NCBI GenBank assembly: GCA_037962975.1
Contig: CM075669.1
Location: 105,044,501-105,108,500, forward strand
Source of the DNA: Clitoria ternatea
Lineage: Eukaryota; Streptophyta; Magnoliopsida; Fabales; Fabaceae
Length of the DNA stretch: 64,000 nt
Reading direction: 5' to 3'
The position numbers and the translations under genes are program-made. Of the stretch, positions 10,936-22,948 are shown in pieces; within the stretch, counting starts at the first letter, position 1, and every line of letters starts with the position of its first letter. Below the pieces are notes generated by a model. That model was not told where the DNA came from. It saw only the letters and a program-made list of their open reading frames with translations, and ran no database searches.

Positions 10936-12056
10936 TCCGACTCAGAATGCTGAAATCCGACTCAAAATGTTAAAATCCGACTCAGAAATGCTGAATTCTG
11001 ACTCAAAATGACTAAATCCGAGTGGGATGACTGAGAAAGGACCAAATCCGAGTAGAATTACTCAGAATGGAGCAATTCCGAGTGGAATACTACACTGTTG
11101 AAGGTAAATCCGATTGGAATGGCTCAGAATGGAGCCTTTCCGAGTGGAACGACAGAATGGAGCATTGCCGAGTGGAATACTTCAATGTTGGAGCCAAATC
11201 CGAGTGGAAAGTTCCCTGTCAAAGCCATTCCGAGTGATAAATGGCTGACTCGAGTGAAGGATCAATGTTAAAAAGGAATAAGTCTCGGTTTTAGGAAAAT
11301 CCGATTGGAAGCTGTCCAAATGCAACAATTCCGAGTGAAAAAAGGAACTGAGCTTTAATAAATGCTACCCAAAGGTATTTTTCGAGTGAAAGGATTGCTG
11401 ATTGTAGTAAATCTGAGTGAAGAATGCTGACTGAAGCAGGTCTGACCAAAGAACAAGTGCTTTTCTGGGCAAAAAGCTGATTCTGAGTGAATTGATTCCG
11501 AGCAGAAGGAATGCCATTGAATGAATAAATGCTGACTAAGGAGAATCTGAGTGATTTCATTCGGAGAACAAGGCATTTCCGAGTGGTGTCTTAATCGGAC
11601 AAGGTGAAATCCGACCAGGAGTGAATCACACTCAGACTGACTTTTAAGTTTCGCATTAAATCTGAGTGAGTTGGGTCAGAAAGATGCATTTCCGAGCAAA
11701 GTAAGGCTCGGACATAAGAAGAAATTCAATCAGTCAAATTCCAACCCTTCAAGAGCAAGTTCCTGAGTAAAAGTGAAGGCCATTCTTAGTAAAAAGCATG
11801 AAGGCCGACTGAAATATTTCAAAGCAAATCCGAGTGAATTCCAAAGCAAAGCTTTAACCGAGTGGTCCAAATTCAGAGACAGCCGAGTGAAAATGATTGG
11901 GAACCGATTGAATCTGAACCAAGTGAGTCTTCAATCAGTTCCGAATGAACTCCATGAACCTGAGCCGAGTGAATGGTTTCAGTCGGATCCGAGTCCCTCT
12001 TCAGTCAATTCCGAGCAACACAAGCAAATCCGAGCAAGGTTTCTCCGAGTGAAACA
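10936..12056 (+). repeat. TCCGAGT motif array, LTR 2
   Basis: Same array as in LTR 1, with a 3 bp deletion near 11151 and several point changes, mostly CpG to TpG or CpA (for example TCTGAGT for TCCGAGT). Confidence 0.85.
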
Positions 12057-12338
12057 GTGAAAAAGAGAGCCTCTCGCTTGAGCGAACCTTTATCCGCTTG
12101 AGCGAGACGGTTTCCTTCAACAAACGCTTAAGCGAGAAACTCTCGCTCAAGCGAAACCGACCGGGTTTCTTAAATACCGACCCCTCATCTCAACACCGAG
12201 TGAATATTTCACTCGGTTTTATGTATGAACAGTACTATTTTCACTCGGTTTTTAGCATAAAAGGCACCCTTTCACTCGGATTTTGCAGAAAAGAGAAAAC
12301 CGACCTACACTCCACAACTCCAAACAACGGATCACTCT

Positions 12339-12688
12339 ACACCACCCAGACTCCTCTCCACACAACACCGTCCAGACTCCTCTCCAACCAACATCGCCCA
12401 GACTCCTCTCCAACCAACACCGCCCAGACTCCTCTCCAACCAACACTGCCCAACCGTCCTCACTTCTCAACACCGTCTCATTCCCTCTTCTATCCGCTGT
12501 CCCTTTTTTCCTTTCCATCATCCACACCGCCCAGACTCTTCTCCAACCAACACCGCCCAGACTCCTCTCCAACCAACACCGCCCAACCGTCCTCACTTCT
12601 CAACACCGTCTCATTCCCTCTTCTATCCGCTGTCCCTTTTCTCCTTTCCATCATCCACACCGCCCAGACTCCTCTCCTACCAACACCG
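12339..12688. repeat. 26 bp minisatellite in LTR 2
   Basis: Same unit as in LTR 1 but with about two more copies; accounts for most of the 51 bp length difference between LTR 1 and LTR 2. Confidence 0.85.
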
Positions 12689-12992
12689 GCTCCATCCACC
12701 ACATCGTCCAGCAACTCCACTGTCCCTCATACCACCATACCTGCCACATGTAAAACAACAACGCCCAGCAACCAATACCGAACAGCAAGCTTTCATTCGG
12801 TCTTGTGGAATTCCAGCACCTTTCCACTCAAAATTTGACCAAATGAATAAATCCAAGCACCGAATTATTGGAAATATTAAAATATGCAAATTGGAAACAA
12901 GTTGGCACAGCTGGAATTCACATGCACCGAAAGTTTCTCCCACTTGCAAATTTTAACGCGTTTCCTTAGCTGGATTCATTCATCCATTCGTC

Positions 12993-12999
12993 TATATAA
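12993..12999 (+). promoter_or_regulatory. TATA box of LTR 2
   Basis: TATATAA in the same context as in LTR 1. Because LTR 2 lies between the two units, it could drive transcription of the second unit. Confidence 0.65.
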
Positions 13000-14086
13000 G
13001 GGAGAGCAACCAGGAGCAATCAATCATCACTTGCATCAATTACCATCAGATTTATTTTCTTTTCTTTTCTTCGTTACTTTCTCTCTTTTTCTCTTTAAGT
13101 TTTCTTCTTTTCCATTTTTCTTTCTCTGTTCGTTTCTTCTCTTTCTTTTTATTTTCTTTTCTTTCTTTTATTTTGTAAGAGTGTGAGGACTGTAAAAGTG
13201 AGAATTTAAATTTATAATTGGTGGAGAAATTATTGCAATAAGAAATTACAGTGGTAAATTATTCTGAGCTTTTGGAGAAACCCGTAAGTCTTTATTTTTA
13301 CCATGTCTTGTATGTTTTATTTTTCCATTATTTATATGAATTTAAATTATTTCATGAGTAGCTAAATTAATTATCTTGGGATAAAGGGGGTATGATAATA
13401 TTTTATTTTAATGTTATTTTGACTTGGAATTAAATAAATTTCTGTTTTCCATTTAGTTCAATTATGCTTAATGCTTTTAGTAATTCCTAACAAGAACCTA
13501 AATGATAAAACTGTATACTTACGGGTATATTAGTAAGTTTAGGTAATAAATAGAATCGAGAGATTTATTTTTACCGGAAAGCTTTGAACTAAACCTAAGA
13601 TTTTTGAGATGCTTTTTGTGACCTCGGTAAAACCGTGAAAGTAATCAAAATTCTTTTGAGGAAATAAAAGGGATTTTCATAAAACGATAATGGGCCTTTC
13701 TGAGGATTAAGCAGCGCTTTCCATAGGTTAGGTACAATAATAGGATTCTGAGAGGAACATATTAATTAGCTTTTGGAAAATTCACCTTGGAAAACTTAAT
13801 TTGATTCTTATTTATGAAAAGTTAAAATTCATTAACATAAAATAGAGTCTTAATCCCCCGAAATCCTAAGATACTCTCAACTCTGATTTTTTAAGTGTCA
13901 AGTAAATCTTATTTTTGTATTCTGTGCAACTTAATTTTGTGTTTTATTTTACAAAAACCTTAAAAATCAATTGTGTGGATAATTAAATTTCAATATGCTG
14001 GTACTTTAAACACAGTCCCTGTGGAGAACGATAATCTTTTATATTACGCGACATAACCCGTGCGCTTGCGGGTCCTGTCAAGTTTT

Positions 14087-14104
14087 TGGCGCCGTTGCCG
14101 GGGA
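14087..14104 (+). other. Primer binding site, second unit of element B
   Basis: Identical to the site at 6887-6904; six bases after the end of LTR 2. Confidence 0.88.
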
Positions 14105-14289
14105 CTGTTGTCCCTCAAATATCGGCAATATTGAAATTCGATTAGATCATACTTGTTAATATTTTTATTGTTATTTTTATTTTTATTTTTAATTTTGTTT
14201 GTAATTTTGTCTTTTGTTCTTTATTTTGTGTATCTGTTGTTGTTTTATTTTTGTAATTGTTTGTTTTATTTGTCACTTATTTTCTATTT

Positions 14290-15378
14290 ATGCGACGAAG
14301 CCGTAGTGTCGATCTAAACTTAGGATTTGACCCTGAGATAGAACGTACCCTTAGAGCTTTAAGAAAACAACAAAAACAACAAAAAGAACAAAAAGAAAAA
14401 CAAATGGCAGATCAACACAGACCCTTAAGAGATTTTGCCGCTCCAAGCACTAATGGAAGAGGATCCAGCATCCTCAGACCCACAGTGGAGGCTAACAATT
14501 TTGAATTGAAGCCTTCACTACTCTCAATGGTTCAACAGAACCAATTCGGAGGATTACCCTCCGAAGATCCAAATCTTCATCTTCAAATCTTTCTTGAATA
14601 CTGTGACACCCTGAAGATGAACGGAGCCACCAATGATGCCATTCGCTTAAGACTTTTTCCTTTCTCGTTAAGAGATAAAGCGAGAGCGTGGTTATACTCT
14701 CTTCCTGAAGGATCCATCACGACTCGGGAACAATTGTCTAGTGCTTTTATCAATAAATGGTACCCAAGGAACAAGACTGATGTGTTGAGAAAACAAATCA
14801 TCAATTTTTCACAAAAAGATGATGAATCCTTGTATGAAGCCTGGGAAAGATACAGAGAGTTACTAAGAGAATGTCCTCACCATGGGATAGAAAGGTGGTT
14901 GACAATCCATATTTTCTATAATGGACTAACTTCCACACAAAAGATCTCTTTAGATGCTGCAGCTGGAGGAGCCTTCATGAGTAAAAATGTTGATGAAGCT
15001 GAGAACCTGATCGAGGAAATAGCTCAAAACACTCACCAATGGAACTCTGAGAGAGGATTACCTTCTAAAACACCAGGTAAGTACTCTGTTGATGCTCTTT
15101 CCCTACTTTTTGCCAAAGTTGAAGCATTAACATTAAAACTTGATAAAATAGGGTCAACAGGTGCTACTAATATTGTTTGTGAAGTTTGTGGTGTTTCAGG
15201 ACATGGAGCTACAAACTGCAATTTAGCCATGACCCCTAATCAAGAACAAGAAATGCATCAGGTGGATGCTATTGGAAACTACGGTGGAAATTATCAAGGT
15301 AACTACAGACCTCCACAAGGTCCACCAGGCTTCCAAAATAGGCCACCTCAATTCCAAAATAACTACAACCCTCAATAA
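14290..15378 (+). CDS. gag: Gag protein, Athila-like, second unit
   Basis: Exact copy, 7200 bp downstream, of the gag at 7090-8178, with the same zinc knuckle and the same terminal TAA. No difference was found between the two proteins. The absence of stops in both copies fits recent duplication of a young insertion. Confidence 0.88.
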   Translation: MRRSRSVDLNLGFDPEIERTLRALRKQQKQQKEQKEKQMADQHRPLRDFAAPSTNGRGSSILRPTVEANNFELKPSLLSMVQQNQFGGLPSEDPNLHLQIFLEYCDTLKMNGATNDAIRLRLFPFSLRDKARAWLYSLPEGSITTREQLSSAFINKWYPRNKTDVLRKQIINFSQKDDESLYEAWERYRELLRECPHHGIERWLTIHIFYNGLTSTQKISLDAAAGGAFMSKNVDEAENLIEEIAQNTHQWNSERGLPSKTPGKYSVDALSLLFAKVEALTLKLDKIGSTGATNIVCEVCGVSGHGATNCNLAMTPNQEQEMHQVDAIGNYGGNYQGNYRPPQGPPGFQNRPPQFQNNYNPQ

Positions 15379-15417
15379 GGACCCTACAATCCACAGAAAT
15401 CAAAACTAGAGTCCTTA

Positions 15418-16665
15418 ATGGAGACATTTGTAGCTACTCAACAGAAGCAGAGCGATGAATTCTCTGATGCAATAAAGAACTTAGCTTCAAAGGTGGACTC
15501 CCTTGCCACCCATAACAAAATATTAGAGACTCAAATTGCCCAACAAGCCTCCTACTCTCAAAGAGCACCAGGAACATTTCCTGGGAAACCTGAGGCTGGA
15601 CCTTCCAACCATGCAATGGCTATCACTCTTAGGAGTGGTACTCAATATGATGGTCCAGTTGGTAAGACTGAAGAGAAAAAGAAATTGGATGAGTCTCCAT
15701 CTTACCCAATGAATAAGGAAGAAAAACCACAAGAAAAGAAAGAAGAGGTTAAGCCATATCAACCTCCTATTCCATTTCCTCAGCGCCTGGCTAGAGCAAA
15801 GTTGGACAAACAATTTGGTAAGTTTCTTGATGTTTTAAAGAAATTGTATGTCAATATTCCCTTCATAGATGTTTTGCAGCAAATGCCTATCTATGCGAAG
15901 TTCTTGAAGGATATTTTGTCCAACAAAAGAAAGCTTGAGGAAGATGAAACCGTGGCACTCACTGAGGGGTGTAGTGCTCTAATTCAAAAGAAAATGCCTC
16001 CAAAACTTCATGATCCAGGTAGCTTTTCTATTCCTTGTATGATTGGTGGCATAGCTACAGATAGAGCATTGTGTGATTTGGGAGCGAGTGTGAGTTTAAT
16101 GCCATTATCTGTTGCTAAAAAGTTAGGATTGGGAGAGCCAAAACCTACTAGGATATCTTTACAGTTGGCTGATAGATCTATCAAATATCCTGTAGGAATT
16201 TTAGAAGATGTTCCTGTTAAGGTAGGAAAATTTTTTATACCTGCTGACTTTGTTGTGCTTGAAATGGATGAAGATTCTTTGATTCCTATTATTTTAGGCA
16301 GACCATTTTTAGCAACTGCAGGTATTGTGATCGATGTCAAAAATGGTAAGTTGTCTCTAACTGTTGGAGACCAAAAGGTTGATTTTAATTTGAAAAATGT
16401 TTTAGAAAAACCTTTTAATGATGTTTGCTATGGAATTGAAATTGTTGACCAAGTGGTGAAGGATGAAACTCTTCTTAAAGACCCACTTGAATCTATTTTT
16501 CTGAATAAGTTTGCAGGAACATCAAAAAGCAGTGAAGGTAACATACCACTGAGACATGACACTGAGGTCATGGTGAGGCCAAATGTTAAACTTAAATCTT
16601 CACTTTCCATACTAAGGTATGAGTTTCTAGGCCCTAATCGATTCTTGACTGTGATTGAGGGATAA
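15418..16665 (+). CDS. Aspartic protease-like frame, second unit
   Basis: Copy of 8218-9465. Two base changes were seen: 9069 C to 16269 T (silent) and 9125 C to 16325 T, which changes Thr to Ile just after the LGRPFLATAG motif. The active-site CDLGAS is unchanged. Confidence 0.85.
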   Translation: METFVATQQKQSDEFSDAIKNLASKVDSLATHNKILETQIAQQASYSQRAPGTFPGKPEAGPSNHAMAITLRSGTQYDGPVGKTEEKKKLDESPSYPMNKEEKPQEKKEEVKPYQPPIPFPQRLARAKLDKQFGKFLDVLKKLYVNIPFIDVLQQMPIYAKFLKDILSNKRKLEEDETVALTEGCSALIQKKMPPKLHDPGSFSIPCMIGGIATDRALCDLGASVSLMPLSVAKKLGLGEPKPTRISLQLADRSIKYPVGILEDVPVKVGKFFIPADFVVLEMDEDSLIPIILGRPFLATAGIVIDVKNGKLSLTVGDQKVDFNLKNVLEKPFNDVCYGIEIVDQVVKDETLLKDPLESIFLNKFAGTSKSSEGNIPLRHDTEVMVRPNVKLKSSLSILRYEFLGPNRFLTVIEG

Positions 16666-17893
16666 AGTCTGGCTGAAGACATTAAACTTAGCACTTGTGG
16701 GGAGGTAACCCCATGTCTTTATTTTTAAGCTTTAATAAATAGAATAAAAAAAAAACCAACAATGTCAAATTCTGGTTTGGGGTGGTAGGTAAGAAAACTT
16801 AACTGTTTTGTTTACGTTGTGTGATTGTCATTTTATTTTGCATGTGTGTCTTCCTTGTTTGTAATCTTGTAATTTACCATTATTGCATGATAAAGTTACT
16901 TTAAACACAAGGCTAAAGTATCTAAGGATCCCAAAATTTTGAGTAAAATTTTCAAAATTTGATTGTTTAAATGCCAAATAAATGCTTAAATGAACTTTAT
17001 GTGATTAAAATTTTCTTTGAAAAGACTTTCCATGATTAGACTTGAGCCAAAATGGGTTATTTATCAAACAAATTTTCAAAACCCATATTTTCTTAATTGA
17101 GTGAATCTCATAGTCATTAATATTCTAGAACTTGTTTTTCAACCGATTCAAAATGGTTTTTGATTATATGTCTTAGAATGATAAAGGCACAATTAAGTCT
17201 TATTCTTAAGCCTCAAAATTTTGTATAATTTGACCCCTAGTTGCCCCTTTTGAGCCTAAAAGCGAAAATTTTTCTTTGAAACCTTTCATTGACTGATATT
17301 CTCTTAATGGTGAAAAAGTTGGAAATTTAGTGGAGCAAAGAAATAAAAAAGACTTAAGAAAAATATGGTATTGGATGCAAAGAAAAGCAAGAAAAAGAAA
17401 ATCAAAAGGATGATATTGAATGAATTCCAAAAAGTCCATAAAAGTTCAAAAATTTGCTCTGTTAAATTTATAATGGTGATTTGAATCATTCATGACTGTT
17501 AAAGCCCTTTTGTATTCCATTTTTCTTGAATTTCCTACCTTGACAATACAACCCAAGGCCACGTTACAACCTTTGAAAGACCTTTAGACTTTGACATATT
17601 TTCTATCTAAACTGTCGAGTTTCTGGTTTATTAACAAGCTTATGGTAATATTTTTTGACTATGATGATTTGAGAGATACACAAACCTTTAAACACTTGAG
17701 TGAAAATTGTGAGAAGAGTATCTCAAGTCTTGACATTGAAAATTGATTCACATAAGAAAAATAAAACTGGCATTTGAATAAATCTGTTTCTCTGTTTTGG
17801 ATTCCATAAGTTATTAAGTTTAGTGTTTTCTGTATTTATCTTGTGAATATGGTGATTGCTTGAGGACAAGCAATGCTTTGGTTTGGGGTATTT
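16666..17893 (+). other. Non-coding 3' internal region of second unit
   Basis: Copy of 9466-10693; one difference seen (10016 G, 17216 A). Ends with the same G-rich tract before LTR 3. Confidence 0.75.
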
Positions 17894-18135
17894 TGATAAG
17901 TGCTTTATAGTACAATAAATTAGACCCAATTTGCTTAGGATTTTAATCATTATGCACCGTATTTCCTTTATTTATTGTGATTTTTGCTTTCTTTCCACTC
18001 TATTCTACTTGGGTATGTTATTTTGCAGAACTTAAGGTAATAAAGGGTCAAAAACAAGAGAAAAACGACCATAAAATGATAAAAAAACAAGAAGAACAAG
18101 CCCAAAGTAGAAAGAACTCTCTTTTTATGCTGAAT

Positions 18136-19256
18136 TCCGACTCAGAATGCTGAAATCCGACTCAAAATGTTAAAATCCGACTCAGAAATGCTGAATTCTG
18201 ACTCAAAATGACTAAATCCGAGTGGGATGACTGAGAAAGGACCAAATCCGAGTAGAATTACTCAGAATGGAGCAATTCCGAGTGGAATACTACACTGTTG
18301 AAGGTAAATCCGATTGGAATGGCTCATAATGGAGCCTTTCCGAGTGGAACGACAGAATGGAGCATTGCCGAGTGGAATACTTCAATGTTGGAGCCAAATC
18401 CGAGTGGAAAGTTCCCTGTCAAAGCCATTCCGAGTGATAAATGGCTGACTCGAGTGAAGGATCAATGTTAAAAAGGAATAAGTCTCGGTTTTAGGAAAAT
18501 CCGATTGGAAGCTGTCCAAATGCAACAATTCCGAGTGAAAAAAGGAACTGAGCTTTAATAAATGCTACCCAAAGGTATTTTTCGAGTGAAAGGATTGCTG
18601 ATTGTAGTAAATCTGAGTGAAGAATGCTGACTGAAGCAGGTCTGACCAAAGAACAAGTGCTTTTCTGGGCAAAAAGCTGATTCTGAGTGAATTGATTCCG
18701 AGCAGAAGGAATGCCATTGAATGAATAAATGCTGACTAAGGAGAATCTGAGTGATTTCATTCGGAGAACAAGGCATTTCCGAGTGGTGTCTTAATCGGAC
18801 AAGGTGAAATCCGACCAGGAGTGAATCACACTCAGACTGACTTTTAAGTTTCGCATTAAATCTGAGTGAGTTGGGTCAGAAAGATGCATTTCCGAGCAAA
18901 GCAAGGCTCGGACATAAGAAGAAATTCAATCAGTCAAATTCCAACCCTTCAAGAGCAAGTTCCTGAGTAAAAGTGAAGGCCATTCTGAGTAAAAAGCATG
19001 AAGGCCGACTGAAATATTTCAAAGCAAATCCGAGTGAATTCCAAAGCAAAGCTTTAACCGAGTGGTCCAAATTCAGAGACAGCCGAGTGAAAATGATTGG
19101 GAACCGATTGAATCTGAACCAAGTGAGTCTTCAATCAGTTCCGAATGAACTCCATGAACCTGAGCCGAGTGAATGGTTTCAGTCGGATCCGAGTCCCTCT
19201 TCAGTCAATTCCGAGCAACACAAGCAAATCCGAGCAAGGTTTCTCCGAGTGAAACA
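18136..19256 (+). repeat. TCCGAGT motif array, LTR 3
   Basis: Same arrangement as LTR 2, with a few single-base differences. Confidence 0.85.
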
Positions 19257-19538
19257 GTGAAAAAGAGAGCCTCTCGCTTGAGCGAACCTTTATCCGCTTG
19301 AGCGAGACGGTTTCCTTCAACAAACGCTTAAGCGAGAAACTCTCGCTCAAGCGAAACCGACCGGGTTTCTTAAATACTGACCCCTCATCTCAACACCGAG
19401 TGAATATTTCACTCGGTTTTATGTATGAACAGTACTATTTTCACTCGGTTTTTAGCATAAAAGGCACCCTTTCACTCGGATTTTGCAGAAAAGAGAAAAC
19501 CGACCTACACTCCACAACTCCAAACAACGGATCACTCT

Positions 19539-19888
19539 ACACCACCCAGACTCCTCTCCACACAACACCGTCCAGACTCCTCTCCAACCAACACCGCCCA
19601 GACTCCTCTCCAACCAACACCGCCCAGACTCCTCTCCAACCAACACTGCCCAACCGTCCTCACATCTCAACACCGTCTCATTCCCTCTTCTATCCGTTGT
19701 CCCTTTTTTCCTTTCCATCATCCACACCGCCCAGACTCTTCTCCAACCAACACCGCCCAGACTCCTCTCCAACCAACACCGCCCAACCGTCCTCACTTCT
19801 CAACACCGTCTCATTCCCTCTTCTATCCGCTGTCCCTTTTCTCCTTTCCATCATCCACACCGCCCAGACTCCTCTCCTACCAACACCG
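19539..19888. repeat. 26 bp minisatellite in LTR 3
   Basis: Same unit number as LTR 2; a few point differences. Confidence 0.85.
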
Positions 19889-21280
19889 GCTCCATCCACC
19901 ACATCGTCCAGCAACTCCACTGTCCCTCATACCACCATACCTGCCACATGTAAAACAACAACGCCCAGCAACCAATACCGAACAGCAAGCTTTCATTCGG
20001 TCTTGTGGAATTCCAGCACCTTTCCACTCAAAATTTGACCAAATGAATAAATCCAAGCACCGAATTATTGGAAATATTAAAATATGCAAATTGGAAACAA
20101 GTTGGCACAGCTGGAATTCACATGCACCGAAAGTTTCTCCCACTTGCAAATTTTAACGCGTTTCCTTAGCTGGATTCATTCATCCATTCGTCTATATAAG
20201 GGAGAGCAACCAGGAGCAATCAATCATCACTTGCATCAATTACCATCAGATTTATTTTCTTTTCTTTTCTTCGTTACTTTCTCTCTTTTTCTCTTTAAGT
20301 TTTCTTCTTTTCCATTTTTCTTTCTCTGTTCGTTTCTTCTCTTTCTTTTTATTTTCTTTTCTTTCTTTTATTTTGTAAGAGTGTGAGGACTGTAAAAGTG
20401 AGAATTTAAATTTGTAATTGGTGGAGAAATTATTGCAACAAGAAATTACAGTGGTAAATTATTCTGAGCTTTTGGAGAAACCCGTAAGTCTTTATTTTTA
20501 CCATGTCTTGTATGTTTTATTTTTCCATTATTTATATGAATTTAAATTATTTCATGAGTAGCTAAATTAATTATCTTGGGATAAAGGGGGTATGATAATA
20601 TTTTATTTTAATGTTATTTTGACTTGGAATTAAATAAATTTCTGTTTTCCATTTAGTTCAATTATGCTTAATGCTTTTAGTAATTCCTAACAAGAACCTA
20701 AATGATAAAACTGTATACTTACGGGTATATTAGTAAGTTTAGGTAATAAATAGAATCGAGAGATTTATTTTTACCGGAAAGCTTTGAACTAAACCTAAGA
20801 TTTTTGAGATGCTTTTTGTGACCTCGGTAAAACCGTGAAAGTAATCAAAATTCTTTTGAGGAAATAAAAGGGATTTTCATAAAACGATAATGGGCCTTTC
20901 TGAGGATTAAGCAGCGCTTTCCATAGGTTAGGTACAATAATAGGATTCCGAGAGGAACATATTAATTAGCTTTTGGAAAATTCGCCTTGGAAAACTTAAT
21001 TTGATTCTTATTTATGAAAAGTTAAAATTCATTAACATAAAATAGAGTCTTAATCCCCCAAAATCCCAAGATACTCTCAACTCTGATTTTTTAAGTGTCA
21101 AGTAAATCTTATTTTTGTATTCTGTGCAACTTAATTTTGTGTTTTATTTTACAAAAACCTTAAAAATCAATTGTGTAGATAATTAAATTTCAATATGCTG
21201 GTACTTTGAACACAGTCCCTGTGGAGAACGATAATCTTTTATATTACGCGACATAACCCGTGCGCTTGCGGGTCCTGTCA

Positions 21281-21285
21281 TACAT
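21281..21285. repeat. Target-site duplication TACAT, right copy
   Basis: Matches 3540-3544. Element A sequence resumes here. Confidence 0.9.
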
Positions 21286-21595
21286 TTACGTCAGCATCAT
21301 TATTACGCATCACCCATAGCACATCACACAGCAACAATCACGCAACATAGATTACTACTACTGTAAAACGGTGTAATGGGGGTAGATGTCCGACCCCACA
21401 AGTATACACCTAGTTATAAAATGACATATTAACAATCGGCCCCCAAACCATTACCGAGTAACTATCACACGACGATAATCTTTGAATAGCAGTTGCCATT
21501 ACCCAAGACAGTATAATAACAACCGGCTTCCAGAATTGTTTACCCTTACCTTGCACCTAGTCGTTCGCTTGTACAACTTTCTCAGTACTAACGGC
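21286..21595 (-). other. Element A internal sequence after gag
   Basis: Non-coding remainder between the end of the gag frame and the element B insertion. On the minus strand the first ~90 bases resemble the start of a protease region (reading on from the GRV end of gag after a stop), then similarity is lost. This marks where pol has been deleted in the ancestor of A. Confidence 0.5.
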
Positions 21596-22650
21596 TTAAA
21601 CTCTGCCTGCAGCTGGTCGATCCGCGCTCCTCCCATGGTTATTTGGGGCAAACCTCCTGTTATCCTTAGTTCTATTGCCTCTGCCACTGCTTCCTCGACC
21701 ATTACTTCCGCGGTCTCTCTCTTGGAAACCCCCACGGTGTGCATCAGCATTCGATCGTCGCAGCAGTGGGCAGTTAGGGCGAATATGCCCTCTCCCATTG
21801 CAATGGAAGCACACGACATCATCTCCTTCTTCACAATCTTGGGCAAAGTGATCACCACCACATATAAAACACTTGCCGTACTTTGGGCGACTGCCAGTAC
21901 GACCCTCTTGATTACCCCGACCTCCGCGCCTAGAAGGGAGTCTGCTCCTACTAGAGTCATCCTGCCTCTTGAAGCGAGATTGCTGAGGCTTCAAGGAGGT
22001 GTCGGCTTTGTTGCTCTGGCCCGAGTGGGCCTTGTCGTCCTCTTCAAAAATCCTGCATTTATTCACCAGTGCTGGGAAACTTCTAATTTCTTGATATCTG
22101 CAAGCTCTTTTAATGTCCGATCTCAATCCGTTTTCAAATTTAAGGCACTTGGAATTCTCTGTCCCAGGTTGTTGGAAGGGCGGGTAGAACAGGCACAATT
22201 CTTCGAATCTGGCTGCGTATTCTTCCACAGACATAGAGCCTTGTTTCAGTTCCATGAATTCCAGTTCCTTCCGACTCCTTATTGTGTCAGGGAAGTACTT
22301 CTCTAAGAAGCATGTCTTGAAATTTTCCCAGTCAGTTGGGTATCATCGTTAGTCAGTCGGTTTCTGGCTATCTTCCACCAATTCTCTGCTTCGCCCCTCA
22401 GCATGTACACCGCGCACTCCACCTTCTAGGCCTCGGTGCAGTGAAGACCCCCAAAAATCCTCTCTAACTCTTGAGTCCATTTGTAAGCTGCCTCAGGTTT
22501 ACGTCCTCCTTGAAATTCACTCGGCTTCCTCTTCAGGAAGCGGTCCAACACTTGGCCATCTTCAGCTCGAGGCTGGCCCTGCCTCTCGAACACGTCAGCA
22601 AAACGTTGGAATGTCGTGGCTATGGCCTCCATGCTTTGACGACTCGCCAT
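21596..22650 (-). pseudogene. gag: Gag of element A (broken)
   Basis: ATG at 22650 on the minus strand (MASRQSMEAIATTFQRFADV). The first 75 codons match the N-terminus of Tekay/Del-like gag (FLKRKPSEFQGG...AAYKW). An in-frame TAG after LHCTEA and a frameshift break the middle. The frame resumes at 22255 (MELKQGSMSVEEYAARFEEL) and is open for 219 codons to 21596, with two zinc knuckles, CFICGGDHFAQDC and CFHCNGRGHIRPNC, and a basic RGG-rich tail. It would be a capsid/nucleocapsid protein but cannot be made whole from this copy. It ends where the protease should begin. Confidence 0.85.
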
Positions 22651-22933
22651 AACTTATCCTGAAATTAACACCCTTCTAGGATAAGTTGACAAGGTTACAT
22701 TTTTCCGATCGGATCTCATCCCCGTATCCACTGATTATAGCACATTATACCATTCATATATATACGTCATGCAATTACTCGGACCAGGAGAGGAGTTACC
22801 TCCTATCCTCAAATAAATATCTCAACATCAATCATGTTCAATTAGAATATCGTAATAATGATGACCACTCGGTCATAATACATACAACCGCTTACACTCG
22901 GTAAGCACACCTTGGCCTTGGACCTTTCAGTCT

Positions 22934-22945
22934 GCTCTGATACCA
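22934..22945 (-). other. Element A primer binding site
   Basis: The minus strand reads TGGTATCAGAGC three bases after the LTR end, matching the 3' end of initiator tRNA-Met. It fixes 22949-24308 as the 5' LTR. Confidence 0.9.
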
Positions 22946-22948
22946 AAA

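Larger units (their letters stand above)
10694..14080 (+). repeat. Element B middle LTR
   Basis: 3387 bp, shared by the two units. Its first three quarters carry the variants of LTR 3 (including the longer minisatellite), while six sites in its last 400 bp match LTR 1 against LTR 3. This is the pattern expected of a crossover product between 3' and 5' LTRs. Confidence 0.93.
3545..21280 (+). mobile_element. Element B: tandem Athila-like gag-protease retrotransposon (LTR-int-LTR-int-LTR)
   Basis: Three long LTRs (3545-6880, 10694-14080, 17894-21280) alternate with two 3813 bp internal regions. The second unit repeats the first with an exact 7200 bp offset from the primer site onward. Each internal region has a primer site matching the 3' end of tRNA-Asp, a gag frame, a protease frame and about 1.2 kb of non-coding sequence, but no reverse transcriptase, RNase H or integrase. 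The TACAT duplication flanks only the outer ends. The likely origin is one insertion followed by unequal recombination between LTRs. By eye the two internal regions differ at three bases only, so the duplication is recent. Confidence 0.93.
17894..21280 (+). repeat. Element B third LTR
   Basis: 3387 bp, followed directly by the TACAT duplication. It differs from LTR 2 at roughly fifteen bases by eye, several of them clustered in its last 350 bp (20948, 20983, 21060, 21067, 21177, 21209). Contains the motif array (from 18136), AAGCGAG cluster (from 19273), minisatellite (19539-19888) and TATA box (20193). Confidence 0.93.

Noticed and set aside
21482..22306. 274-codon plus-strand open frame
   Set aside because: Antisense of the element A gag; the cysteine knuckles are on the minus strand.
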